Shown: positions 6,476-13,744, numbered from the stretch's first letter. The stretch: 13,744 bases of DNA from Sphingomonadales bacterium UBA6171 (GCA_002422985.1 DITZ01000061.1:11588-25331); one strand, 5' to 3'. Notes: generated from the letters alone by a model not told the origin. Translations and numbers: made by a program.

Positions 6476-6688
6476 ATGTCATTGCTGTATGCCATCGAAA
6501 TCTGCCTGCGGCGGACCAAGGTTCCGCCCTCCCGCTTCGGACGCAATGCAGTGAAGGATCCCCGGCTGGTGCATGATCTGCGGCTGGGCCGCCAGCCGGG
6601 TGCAGCCATGGAACGGCGGGTGCGGGCATATATTGCCTCGCTGGCGGAACCGACGGATGCCCCTGCGGCCAGCGAAGGGCGCGGCTGA
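6476..6688 (+). CDS. Small basic protein, 70 residues, unknown function (possible DNA-binding)
   Basis: ATG 6476, with GGAG (6462-6465) ten bases upstream, gives a 70-residue protein. Residues 1-50 (MSLLYAIEICLRRTKVPP, then SRFGRNAVKDPRLVHDLRLG) are rich in Arg and read like a compact helical domain. The SRFGR-A-x-DPRLV-DLRLGR pattern resembles helix-turn-helix-like small proteins I associate with alphaproteobacteria, but I cannot name a family. The last 15 residues are a low-complexity Ala/Pro/Glu tail. Its TGA overlaps the next ATG by one base (TGATG), indicating translational coupling. It is divergent from the S24 regulator, which may control it. Confidence 0.76.
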   Translation: MSLLYAIEICLRRTKVPPSRFGRNAVKDPRLVHDLRLGRQPGAAMERRVRAYIASLAEPTDAPAASEGRG

Positions 6689-7068
6689 TGCGTGGTATGA
6701 TGAGGGGCGCGCAGGTCTGTCTGCTGCGGGCAATACGCCAGGCGATCGGGGCGGACGGCTGGTTTGACGGCTGGACGGCTGGTGTCGGCGACGGGCCGTC
6801 GATGGTGATCGAGGGTTTTGACAGCAGCCCCTGGGCGAGCCTTACCTTCGTTGGCGAGCGGCACAGCCTGCATATCCGCCTGTTCGGTACGGCGACGGCG
6901 GTGGAAGGCGCCTATGACCGGCTGCGGGCGCTGTTCACCGAGCCGGACATCAATCTGCCCGGTCATGTGCTGGCCGAGATGCAGCTCATGGACAGCAGTG
7001 GAGAAATCCATCCCGACGGGCGCATGAGCCTCGCAATCCAGTTTGAGGCGCTCACCATAGAGGAATAG
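6688..7068 (+). CDS. DUF3168-like (phage/GTA tail-completion-like) protein
   Basis: A 126-residue protein whose ATG overlaps the stop of the 70-residue gene (TGATG). The N-terminal helix (RGAQVCLLRAIRQAIGADGW), a central strand pair around ERHSLHIRLFG, a helix (VEGAYDRLRALF), then LPGHVLAEMQLMDSSGEIHP and a final strand (RMSLAIQFEALTIEE) follow the layout of DUF3168. That family supplies tail-terminator or tail-completion subunits of siphophages and gene transfer agents. The match is by overall pattern, not a sharp motif. No other phage or GTA structural gene is present, so it would be an orphan or domesticated copy. Alternative in-frame starts exist at 6697 and 6700. Confidence 0.74.
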   Translation: MRGMMRGAQVCLLRAIRQAIGADGWFDGWTAGVGDGPSMVIEGFDSSPWASLTFVGERHSLHIRLFGTATAVEGAYDRLRALFTEPDINLPGHVLAEMQLMDSSGEIHPDGRMSLAIQFEALTIEE

Positions 7069-7077
7069 GTTTCCTAT
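7065..7077. promoter_or_regulatory. Candidate operator (copy 2) between the tail-like gene and the efflux operon
   Basis: ATAGGTTTCCTAT is a perfect 5-base-arm palindrome around TTT. It overlaps the stop codon of the DUF3168-like gene. On the minus strand it reads ATAGGAAACCTAT and parallels the S24-promoter element at 6347-6359, including the flanking CAC. It lies about 220 bases before the efflux adaptor start, a position suited to control of that operon or to folding at the transcript end. No T-run follows, so a terminator role is unlikely. Confidence 0.4.
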
Positions 7078-7300
7078 GTGAAGAAGTGGGAAAAAACTTA
7101 CGACGCAATGTGTTGCCCTTGCGGTCGGCCGTGCTGACCGTCGCTGATTCCGGCCCCGCGGTTGCACACGGTAGGTTGGGCGCAGGCGAGGGCAGAGAGG
7201 TGAAATTGCTATGGCCAAGCGCAGGGTGAGTCTGTAGTTTTCGAGTCGCGCTCAAATAGCGGCGCCGAACTTGGGGGCATGGGGCTTGGCCGACCGGAAT
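7078..7300. other. Non-coding gap before the RND efflux operon
   Basis: About 220 bases without a supportable gene. It starts AT-rich (GTGAAGAAGTGGGAAAAAAC) and becomes GC-rich. The only short frames are a 19-residue one from GTG 7078 and an 8-residue one from ATG 7211; neither has family or ribosome-site support. No clear -35/-10 pair was found. The promoter and leader of the efflux operon must lie in or just before this stretch. Confidence 0.5.
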
Positions 7301-8395
7301 GTGCGGAATGATGCGGGGGGCGGACGGCCATATGGCCGGCCCCGGCTGCCGGCCGGTCTGGCGGCGGTTGTGGCGGGGGTGCTGGCATCGCTGCTGGCCG
7401 CCTGCACTGGCCCTGCGCCGGTAGCGAAGGTGGAAGAAGCCGCGCCGGTGGTGCGGCTGTTTCGCGTGGGCGATGCGGCCTATCGGGTGGAGCGGGCAGC
7501 GGCCGGCACGGTGCGGCTGCGGCGTGAAACCCCGCTCGCCTTTGTGCATGATGGCCGTATCGAGCGGCTGGCGGTGCGGCAGGGCGACCGGGTGGCTGCC
7601 GGGCAGTTGCTGGCGGCGCTGGACCGCACGGCGATAGATGCTGCGGCTGGCGCTGCGGCGGCGGATCGCGCCAGGACGGCGGCGGAACTTCAGCGGCTGC
7701 GCACGCTTTACAAACAGGGCTGGGTGACAAAGGCGCGGGTGGAGGCGGCGGAAGCGGCGGCGCAGGCGACCGACGCACAATTGACCGGCGCGCGTTTCGC
7801 GCAGCGCTTTGCCGCCATTCACGCGCCATCGTCCGGCGTGGTGCTGGCGCGGCTGGCGGAGCCTGGGCAGACGGTGGCGGCCGGGACGCCCATTGTCGTG
7901 CTGGGCGAGCTGGCGAGCGGCCATGTGCTGCGCGTGTCGGTGGGGGCCGCGGACGTGCGCGATCTGCGGCCGGGTGCGGTGGCCGATATCCGATTCCGCG
8001 ATGGTGCGGCCCCCGCGATGCGCGGCACGGTCATCGAGGTTGCTGGCCGGGCGGATGCGGCGACGGGGACGTTTCAGGTGGAGTTTGCGCTGCCCGCGGA
8101 TGCGGCGCTGAAATCCGGCATGATTGCCGAAGCGCGCTGGCGGGCGTCTGTTGCCGATGGCGCGCTGACGGTGCCGGCGACGGCGCTGTTTTCGGCGCGC
8201 GCGGGCGAGGGCTTTGTGTGGCGGCTGGATGCCGGGAGCAGCCGGGTGACGGCGCGGATGGTTCGCATCGGCACCACCACGGATCGCGGCGTGGAGATAT
8301 TGGGCGGCCTGGCACCGGGTGACCGGGTGGTGGCCGGCGGCATCGACCGGCTGGTTGAGGGGCAGAAGGTTCGCGCCCTGGCAGGGGCCGCTTGA
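7301..8395 (+). CDS. RND efflux periplasmic adaptor (membrane fusion protein), lipoprotein
   Basis: A 364-residue adaptor joining an inner-membrane RND pump to an outer-membrane channel. From GTG 7301 a signal peptide ends in lipobox LLAAC with lipidated Cys35. The first lipoyl half follows (IERLAVRQGDRVAAGQLLAA), then a short alpha-helical hairpin (ADRARTAAELQRLRTLYKQG through ATDAQL), the second lipoyl half (IHAPSSGVVLARLAEPGQTV), a beta-barrel and a membrane-proximal domain ending near LAPGDRVVAGGIDRLVEGQ. The start is uncertain: the frame opens at TTG 7271 with another TTG at 7286, there is no in-frame ATG, and no start has a strong ribosome site. The stop overlaps the transporter's start by 4 nt. 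Substrate is unknown. Confidence 0.92.
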   Translation: MRNDAGGGRPYGRPRLPAGLAAVVAGVLASLLAACTGPAPVAKVEEAAPVVRLFRVGDAAYRVERAAAGTVRLRRETPLAFVHDGRIERLAVRQGDRVAAGQLLAALDRTAIDAAAGAAAADRARTAAELQRLRTLYKQGWVTKARVEAAEAAAQATDAQLTGARFAQRFAAIHAPSSGVVLARLAEPGQTVAAGTPIVVLGELASGHVLRVSVGAADVRDLRPGAVADIRFRDGAAPAMRGTVIEVAGRADAATGTFQVEFALPADAALKSGMIAEARWRASVADGALTVPATALFSARAGEGFVWRLDAGSSRVTARMVRIGTTTDRGVEILGGLAPGDRVVAGGIDRLVEGQKVRALAGAA

Positions 8396-11300
8396 ACGGG
8401 CTGATCGCCTTTGCGGTGCATCGCTGGCAGGTGACGCTGGTGGTGTTCGCGCTGGTTGCGGCGCTGGGCCTGTCCGCCTTCTTCAGCATTCCGCGATCGG
8501 TTGATCCGCAGTTCAAGGCACCGATCGTGCAGGTGATTACCGTGCTGCCCGGTGCTGATCCGGCGGACATCGAGCAGACGGTGGTGAAGCCGGTGGAGGA
8601 TGTGCTCTCTGGCCTCGACAATATCACCGAACTGCATTCCACCTCCACCGACGGGCAGGGCGTGGTGATCGCCGAGTTCAGTTGGGAGAGCGACCCGGAC
8701 CGCAATTATGACGAGGCGGTGCGCGAGGTGAACGCCATCCGCGCCACCCTGCCGGGCGGCATCTCGCGCATGGAGATGCGGCGCTTTCGCACGACAGACA
8801 GCAGCGTGGTGCAATATGCCATCGTGTCGGACAGCGCCTCCTGGCGGCGGATGGAGAAGATCGGCAAGGATCTGAAGGAGCTGTTCCAGCGCCAGCGCGG
8901 GGTGCGCAACGCCATGGTGTGGGGCGTGCCGAAGCCGGAGATGCGGGTGTCGCTGGACCTGGGGCGGCTGGCGGAACTGGGGATTCCGGTGACGCTGGTG
9001 GCCGATGCGCTGCGGGTGGGCGGCGCGGAACTGCCGCCCGGCCCGATGCGCTCCGGCGAGCAGCGGTTCAACCTGCGGGCCGGGGGCGCTTTCCGCGACA
9101 TAAGCGATGTGCGGGCGGTGCCGCTGCGCGCTGATGGCGAGCGGGTGGTGCGCGTGGGGGATGTGGCGCGGGTGGAATGGGCGACGGTGGAGCGATCGCA
9201 CGCCACGCGCTTCAACGGCGAGCGGGCCATCTGGGTGACGGCGACGCAAAAGGACGGGGTGAATGTGATCGATGTGCAAAAGCGCATCGTTGCGGCGGCC
9301 GACAGCTATGCCAAATCGCTGCCGCCCGACATGAAACTGCATATGGCGTTTGATCAGTCTGACGATGTGCGGCGGAAATTGTCGCTGCTGGGCCGGGATT
9401 TCGCGATTGCGCTGGCGCTGGTGCTGATCACGCTGCTGCCGCTGGGGCCGCGTGCTTCGGCGGTGGTGATGGTGTCGGTGCCGCTCAGCCTGGCCATGGG
9501 CGTGATGGTGATGTGGTGGCTGGGCTTTTCATTGAACCAGCTGGTTATCACCGGATTCATCCTGTCGCTGGGCATATTGGTGGATGATTCGATCGTGGTG
9601 GTGGAGAATATCGCCCGGCATATGCGCATGGGCTATAGCCGCACGGCCGCCGCGCTGGCGGGCACGCAGCAGATTGCCATTGCGGTGCTGGGCTGCACGG
9701 CGGTACTGATCTTTGCCTTCCTGCCGCTGACCGCCCTGCCCGAAGGCGCCGGCAAATTCACACGCGGGCTGCCGATTGCGGTGATTGCGACGGTCACCGC
9801 CTCTTTGCTGGTGTCGCTGACGATTATCCCCTTCCTCGCCTCGCGCATTCTGCCGAAGCAGGAGAAGGAGGAGGGCAACCGCTTTCTGCAATGGGTGCAG
9901 CTGGGCATTCACCGTTTCTATGCGCCGGTGCTGCACTGGGCGCTGGAGCGGCCGAAAACCGCCTTCTGGGGGGCGATGGCGCTGTGCCTGGCAGCCTTCG
10001 GGCTGGTGCCGGTGGTGGGGACGAGCCTGTTTCCATCGGCCGACGTGCCCTATTTTCTGGTGGAAGTGGAGTCGTCCGAAGGGGCGGACCTGTCTGCGAC
10101 CGACCGGGCGGTGCGCTATGTGGAAGCCGCGCTGGCGAAGGAGCCGATGGTGCGCGACCGGATGGCCAATGTGGGCCGGGGCAATCCGCAACTGTTCTAC
10201 AATGTGCGGGAGACGGCGCAGCAATCCACCTATGGCGCGGTTGCCGGCACGCTGACCCGCTGGGACCAGCGCGAAACCCCCGCGATGATCGAGCGGCTGC
10301 GGGCGGTTTTTGCGCGATACCCGGATGCGCGCATCACGATGGAGCCGTTCAAAAATGGCGCGCCGATCGATGCGCCGATCCAATGGTTTGTCTCCGGGCC
10401 GGATCTGGCCGTGCTGAAGGCGCTGAGCGTGCAGGCGGAGGCCGCGATGCGCGAAACGCCGGGCACGCGCGATGTGCGCAACCCGCTGGCCTTTGACCGG
10501 GTGGACCTGGACCTGGGGCTGGATGCGGACCGGGCGGCACTGCTGGGCGTGGCCCCGGCGGCGGCGCGGCGGGTGGCGCGGCTGGCGCTGGGCGGCGAGG
10601 TGGCCGGGCGGTTCCGCGATGCGGAGGGCGACAGCTATGATGTGATGGTGCGGCTGGATGCGGGGGACGCGCGGCCGTCTGTGGGGCCGGCGGCGGATGT
10701 GCCGCTGGGGGCGTTGCAGTCGGTGGATGCGCTGCAACAGATATTTGTGCCCAACAGCGCGGGGAAGGCGGTGCCGCTGCCGGCGATCGCGACGCCGACA
10801 CTGTCGAGCGGGCCGTCCTCCATCTATCGCTATGGGCAGCAGCGCTCGGTGTCGCTCACCTCCAATGTGGGGGATGGGTTCCTGACATCGAAGGTCAACC
10901 AGTCGGTGGAGGAGCGGCTGCGGGCGATCCCGCTGCCGGCGGGTTACAGCATCACGCAGGGCGGCGAGGCGCAGGCGCAGACCGAGAGTTTTGGCGGCAT
11001 GGGCGGGGTGGTGTTGCTGGCGCTGTTCGGGATTTTCGGCGTTCTCGTGCTGGAGTTCGGCCGTTTCCGCGAGACGATCGTGGTGGCAGGCGTGATTCCG
11101 CTGGGCATGTTCGGCGGGCTGATTGCGCTGTTCCTGACGGGCAATTCGATCAGCTACACGGCGGTTATCGGCTTTGTTGCGCTGGTGGGTATCGAGATCA
11201 AGAACAGTATTCTGCTGGTGGATTTCACCAGCCAGCTGCGGGCGCAGGGCGTGCCGCTACGCGAGGCGATCGAGCGGGCGGGAGAGGTGCGCTTCCTGCC

Positions 11301-11520
11301 GGTGCTGTTGACCAGCGTGACGGCGGTGCTGGCGCTGCTGCCGCTGGCGCTGTCGGGTTCCGGCCTTTATGCGCCGCTGGCCTGGGTGATTATCGGCGGG
11401 CTGATCTCCTCCACGCTGCTGAGCCGGGTGGTGACGCCGGTGATGTATCTGCTGCTGGTGAAGAACGCGCCGCCAGCAGAAAAGCTGGCCAATGCACCGC
11501 CACCGCTGCCCGGGATTTAA
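8392..11520 (+). CDS. RND-family efflux transporter, inner-membrane pump (HAE1/AcrB-like)
   Basis: A 1042-residue proton-driven exporter of normal RND length. TM1 lies near residues 13-33, with two large periplasmic loops and duplicated six-helix halves. The proton-relay residues are visible: D398 and D399 in GILVDDSIVVVEN (TM4), and K937 in VGIEIKNSILLVDF (TM10). The IEIKNS variant in TM10 is typical of a divergent AcrB/MmpL-like clade with uncharacterised substrates, not of classical multidrug AcrB. It starts at TTG 8392, overlapping the adaptor stop (TTGA). AGGGG just upstream serves as ribosome site. No outer-membrane TolC-type gene follows, so the channel is probably encoded elsewhere. 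Its TAA overlaps the stop of the convergent regulator. Confidence 0.96.
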   Translation: MNGLIAFAVHRWQVTLVVFALVAALGLSAFFSIPRSVDPQFKAPIVQVITVLPGADPADIEQTVVKPVEDVLSGLDNITELHSTSTDGQGVVIAEFSWESDPDRNYDEAVREVNAIRATLPGGISRMEMRRFRTTDSSVVQYAIVSDSASWRRMEKIGKDLKELFQRQRGVRNAMVWGVPKPEMRVSLDLGRLAELGIPVTLVADALRVGGAELPPGPMRSGEQRFNLRAGGAFRDISDVRAVPLRADGERVVRVGDVARVEWATVERSHATRFNGERAIWVTATQKDGVNVIDVQKRIVAAADSYAKSLPPDMKLHMAFDQSDDVRRKLSLLGRDFAIALALVLITLLPLGPRASAVVMVSVPLSLAMGVMVMWWLGFSLNQLVITGFILSLGILVDDSIVVVENIARHMRMGYSRTAAALAGTQQIAIAVLGCTAVLIFAFLPLTALPEGAGKFTRGLPIAVIATVTASLLVSLTIIPFLASRILPKQEKEEGNRFLQWVQLGIHRFYAPVLHWALERPKTAFWGAMALCLAAFGLVPVVGTSLFPSADVPYFLVEVESSEGADLSATDRAVRYVEAALAKEPMVRDRMANVGRGNPQLFYNVRETAQQSTYGAVAGTLTRWDQRETPAMIERLRAVFARYPDARITMEPFKNGAPIDAPIQWFVSGPDLAVLKALSVQAEAAMRETPGTRDVRNPLAFDRVDLDLGLDADRAALLGVAPAAARRVARLALGGEVAGRFRDAEGDSYDVMVRLDAGDARPSVGPAADVPLGALQSVDALQQIFVPNSAGKAVPLPAIATPTLSSGPSSIYRYGQQRSVSLTSNVGDGFLTSKVNQSVEERLRAIPLPAGYSITQGGEAQAQTESFGGMGGVVLLALFGIFGVLVLEFGRFRETIVVAGVIPLGMFGGLIALFLTGNSISYTAVIGFVALVGIEIKNSILLVDFTSQLRAQGVPLREAIERAGEVRFLPVLLTSVTAVLALLPLALSGSGLYAPLAWVIIGGLISSTLLSRVVTPVMYLLLVKNAPPAEKLANAPPPLPGI

Positions 11521-12929
11521 GTGGAGAAGCCGAAGGGTGCGCTGGCGCGGCGGTGATCGTCGGGCAGGACCTGCCGGCCGATGGGCGGGGCGGAGCGGGC
11601 GGTGCAGTCTGGCCGGTGGCAGAGGCGGCAAGCGACGCCGATGGGCGTGGCGCTGTCGGGTGACACACCGGCCGGCCCCTGGGTGTAGATGAGGCGGCCG
11701 GCATGGTCGGCGGCGCAGCCGAGCGCAATGGCCCGTTCGGCGCGCGGCGCGCCATAGCCGCCGCCGCCGGCGGTGACGGTGCGGGCGATGGAGAAGAAGC
11801 GCTGGCCATCGGGCAGTTCCAGCCATTGGGTGACGATCTGGCGCGGGGTGCGGAACACCTGATGCAATGTCCATAACGGGCAGCCGCCGCCATGGCGGGC
11901 GAAGGGGAAGCCGGCACCATCGAGGCGTTTGGAGACATTGCCGGCCTGATCGACGCGGATGAAGAAGAAGGGCACGCGCTCCTGCCCCGGCTTTTGCAGG
12001 GTGGTGAGGCGGTGGGCGGTCTGTTCGAAACTGGCGCCGAACTGGCGGGCAAGCGCCTCCACATCATAGCGGCGCGCCTCGGCGGCCCGTGCGAAGGCGG
12101 CATAGGGCATGAGGATGGCGGCGGCCGCATAGCTGGCGAGCGCGCGGTGGGTGAGGCTGCGGCCGTTTTCGGTTGCGAAGCTGCCTTCGCGCAGCAGCGC
12201 CTCCATCTCGCGGCGGAGTTCCAGATAGGCGATTTGCAGCGCCAGTTGAAAACGCTGGCTGGCGGTGTCGAGCGAATCATCGAGCAGCACTTCGCGACCA
12301 TGATGGTTCAGCCGGCGCGATGCGCCCGCCATCACCTCGCCCGGCAGGCGGCGGACGCGCAGGCCATGCTTTGCCTTCAGATAGGGGCTCATGCCGCCGG
12401 CCTCCGCGATGCTTTCGGCCAGCTTTTCGGCGGCGTCATCCAGCGCGGGGAAACAGTTGCGGCGCGCGGCGAGGAAGCGGCGCGATTCGGCGATCGGGTC
12501 CAGCGCGTCGCCCTCGCCGCCATTCTCGCGCTCGGCGCTCTGGTCGGCCAGCGCCAGCTGCTCCTCCCGATAGGCGGTGTAGAGGCGGATGAGCGCGCCG
12601 GCGATGGCGGGATAGTTGGTGGAGACATCGGTCACATCCATGGGCGCCGGATCAATATCGGTGAACATCGGGTCTTTGAGGATGGTGGCCAGCCGGGTTG
12701 CCTGCCCGGCCCCATCCTCGCCGCCAAGGCTGGCGATATCCAGCCGATAGGTGCGCGCCAGACGCAGCAGCAGATCGGCGGTGAGCGGGCGCTGGTTGCG
12801 TTCGAGCAGCGCGACATAGGAGGGGGAGATATCGAGGTCGGCCGCCATATTGGCCTGTGTCAGCCCCAGGTCCCGGCGGATGCGCCGCAGGCGGGGCCCG
12901 AGATAGACGCTGCTGTCCTGTGCCATCAT
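11517..12929 (-). CDS. ScfR/RamB-type XRE regulator of short-chain acyl-CoA metabolism
   Basis: A 470-residue regulator with an N-terminal helix-turn-helix (about 8-65, LGPRLRRIRRDLGLTQANMA and ISPSYVALLERNQRPLTADL). A central DUF955/ImmA-IrrE-like region (about 160-290) lacks the HExxH zinc-protease motif at the expected helix (FQLALQIAYLELRR). The DUF2083-like C-terminus carries a C-x2-C-x4-C motif (C434, C437, C442 in CRLCHRPDC). This is the family that includes RamB and PccR/MccR, which sense acetyl/propionyl-CoA status and control glyoxylate or propionate genes. It is divergent from aceA, the expected target. ATGs at 12929 and 12926 are both possible; ribosome-site support is weak. Its stop codon shares TTAA (11517-11520) with the pump gene. 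Confidence 0.95.
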   Translation of the reverse strand: MMAQDSSVYLGPRLRRIRRDLGLTQANMAADLDISPSYVALLERNQRPLTADLLLRLARTYRLDIASLGGEDGAGQATRLATILKDPMFTDIDPAPMDVTDVSTNYPAIAGALIRLYTAYREEQLALADQSAERENGGEGDALDPIAESRRFLAARRNCFPALDDAAEKLAESIAEAGGMSPYLKAKHGLRVRRLPGEVMAGASRRLNHHGREVLLDDSLDTASQRFQLALQIAYLELRREMEALLREGSFATENGRSLTHRALASYAAAAILMPYAAFARAAEARRYDVEALARQFGASFEQTAHRLTTLQKPGQERVPFFFIRVDQAGNVSKRLDGAGFPFARHGGGCPLWTLHQVFRTPRQIVTQWLELPDGQRFFSIARTVTAGGGGYGAPRAERAIALGCAADHAGRLIYTQGPAGVSPDSATPIGVACRLCHRPDCTARSAPPIGRQVLPDDHRRASAPFGFST

Positions 12930-12955
12930 CTGCCCATGACAGGATTGTGCGATTA

Positions 12956-12991
12956 TTACAACTTTACATCGAACGGATGTAATGCTTTACA
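12956..12991. promoter_or_regulatory. TTACA-repeat cluster between the ScfR gene and aceA, candidate operator/promoter
   Basis: The 142-base divergent gap has an AT-rich core with TTACA at 12956-12960, 12964-12968 and 12987-12991, and its complement TGTAA at 12978-12982. TTACAT (12964-12969) and ATGTAA (12977-12982) form a perfect dyad with a 7-base spacer. CTTTACA occurs twice, 23 bases apart (12962 and 12985). Its position between a ScfR-type regulator and aceA makes it the likely binding region. I could not fix promoter hexamers. The rest of the gap to 13057 shows no other feature. Confidence 0.5.
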
Positions 12992-13071
12992 GCTGAACCA
13001 GAAACGCTGGTGCAGTGCAGCAAAACGGCGCATAAGCGGGGTTCATAGCCGTTTCGCAAGGAGCAACTGCC

Positions 13072-13744
13072 ATGACCTACGCCGACGACATTGCCAGCAT
13101 CGACCGGTTGATCGCCTCCAAGGGCGGCACCTGGGACGGCATCAGCAGCGAATATGTGGCGCGCATGCGGCTGCAGAACCGTTTCAGTACCGGGCTGGAC
13201 ATTGCCCGCTACACCGCCGCCATCATGCGCCGCGACATGGCGGCCTATGATGCCGATCCGGCGCAATATACCCAGTCGCTGGGGTGCTGGCACGGGTTTA
13301 TCGGCCAGCAGAAGATGATCGCCATCAAGAAGCATTTCGGCACGACCGAGCGGCGCTACCTCTATCTGTCGGGCTGGATGATCGCGGCGCTGCGCTCTGA
13401 ATTCGGGCCGCTGCCGGATCAGTCCATGCACGAGAAAACCAGCGTGCCGGCGCTGATCGAGGAACTGTACACCTTCCTGCGCCAGGCCGATGCGCGCGAA
13501 CTGGGCATGATGTTCCGCGATCTGGACGCTGCCCGCGCCGCCGGGGACATGGTGAAGGCGCGCGGCATCCAGAAGGCCATCGAGGGCCATCAGACGCATG
13601 TGGTGCCGATCATCGCCGATATCGACGCCGGCTTCGGCAATGCGGAGGCCACCTATCTGCTGGCGAAAAAGATGATCGAAGCTGGCGCCTGCGCGTTGCA
13701 GATCGAGAATCAGGTGTCGGACGAAAAGCAGTGCGGCCACCAGG
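13072..13744 (+). CDS. aceA: Isocitrate lyase, N-terminal part (runs off window)
   Basis: The gene opens at ATG 13072 with a strong AAGGAG (13058-13063) eight bases before it and runs 224 codons to the window edge. It cleaves isocitrate to glyoxylate and succinate in the glyoxylate shunt, needed for growth on acetate or fatty acids. The sequence closely follows the about 531-residue Pseudomonas aeruginosa-type isocitrate lyase: IQ/LQNRF-TGLDIARYTAAIM, YTQSLGCWHGFIGQQ, LYLSGWMIAALRSEFGPLP and SMHEKT. It has the Mg-binding IADIDAGFGN (about 181-190) and the active-site K-Q-C-G-H motif with catalytic Cys221 three residues before the cut. The upstream divergent ScfR-type regulator is its expected controller. 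Confidence 0.97.
   Translation, partial: MTYADDIASIDRLIASKGGTWDGISSEYVARMRLQNRFSTGLDIARYTAAIMRRDMAAYDADPAQYTQSLGCWHGFIGQQKMIAIKKHFGTTERRYLYLSGWMIAALRSEFGPLPDQSMHEKTSVPALIEELYTFLRQADARELGMMFRDLDAARAAGDMVKARGIQKAIEGHQTHVVPIIADIDAGFGNAEATYLLAKKMIEAGACALQIENQVSDEKQCGHQ

Noticed and set aside
6468..6493. Perfect -35 hexamer TTGACA just before the 70-residue gene
   Set aside because: No -10 at proper spacing (TATGCC is only 14 bases away), and transcription from it would start inside the gene.
5675..7068. An intact prophage
   Set aside because: Only a repressor-like gene and one tail-like gene are present; flanking genes are ordinary chromosomal ones and there are no att repeats, integrase, head or lysis genes.
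7078..7137. A 19-codon cysteine-rich frame (ends MCCPCGRPC)
   Set aside because: Very short, GTG start without a ribosome site, no supporting context.
8074..9342. Long minus-strand frames opposite the RND pump (also 9529-10737)
   Set aside because: His/Arg/Pro-rich antisense shadows of a gene with clear RND motifs.
11892..13250. A 452-codon plus-strand frame
   Set aside because: It is antisense to the ScfR-type regulator and runs out of frame into aceA. It has no domain signature.

Overview
The window is GC-rich chromosomal DNA from an alphaproteobacterium, most likely a sphingomonad (inference). The evidence is the ispH-thrB-rnhA gene order, the fructosamine-kinase-type homoserine kinase, an S24/XRE regulator with small sphingomonad-style neighbours, and a ScfR-type regulator divergent from a Pseudomonas-type isocitrate lyase. 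I see no transposase, integrase, CRISPR array or rRNA. Most long antisense frames are composition shadows of the real genes.

Layout. (1) 1-3490, minus strand: a tight run ispH, thrB, rnhA, a DUF808 membrane protein, and the start of an NADP-dependent MDR oxidoreductase that leaves the window at base 1. Gaps are 9-10 nt or the genes overlap, so it reads as one operon joining isoprenoid synthesis, threonine synthesis and RNA:DNA hybrid removal. (2) 3491-5223, plus strand: a predicted lipoprotein of unknown function, probably starting at TTG, then an LrhA-like LysR regulator. (3) 5224-5632: a tRNA-His(GUG) gene with a plausible sigma70 promoter, then a 53-residue two-helix membrane protein. (4) 5675-7068: an XRE-S24 (LexA/CI-like) regulator on the minus strand, facing away from two coupled small plus-strand genes. 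One is a 70-residue basic protein; the other is a 126-residue protein resembling phage/GTA tail-completion proteins (DUF3168). (5) 7301-11520: an RND efflux adaptor lipoprotein and its inner-membrane RND transporter, coupled by a TTGA start/stop overlap. (6) 11517-13744: a ScfR/RamB-like short-chain acyl-CoA regulator, convergent with the pump and sharing a TTAA stop with it, and divergent from aceA (isocitrate lyase), which is cut by the window end.

The most unusual part is the S24 module. The regulator keeps the catalytic-site serine, but the general-base lysine, exactly 37 residues downstream as in LexA and UmuD, is replaced by arginine. The expected Ala-Gly cleavage bond is also absent, so it probably does not self-cleave. 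A 13-bp partly palindromic element (RTAGGAAAYYTAY) lies just upstream of this regulator and again at 7065-7077, between the tail-like gene and the efflux pump. This suggests, without proving it, a small regulon linking the regulator, the two small genes and the pump. The rest of the window is recognisable housekeeping or metabolic content, and I do not see a clear-cut new multi-gene system.
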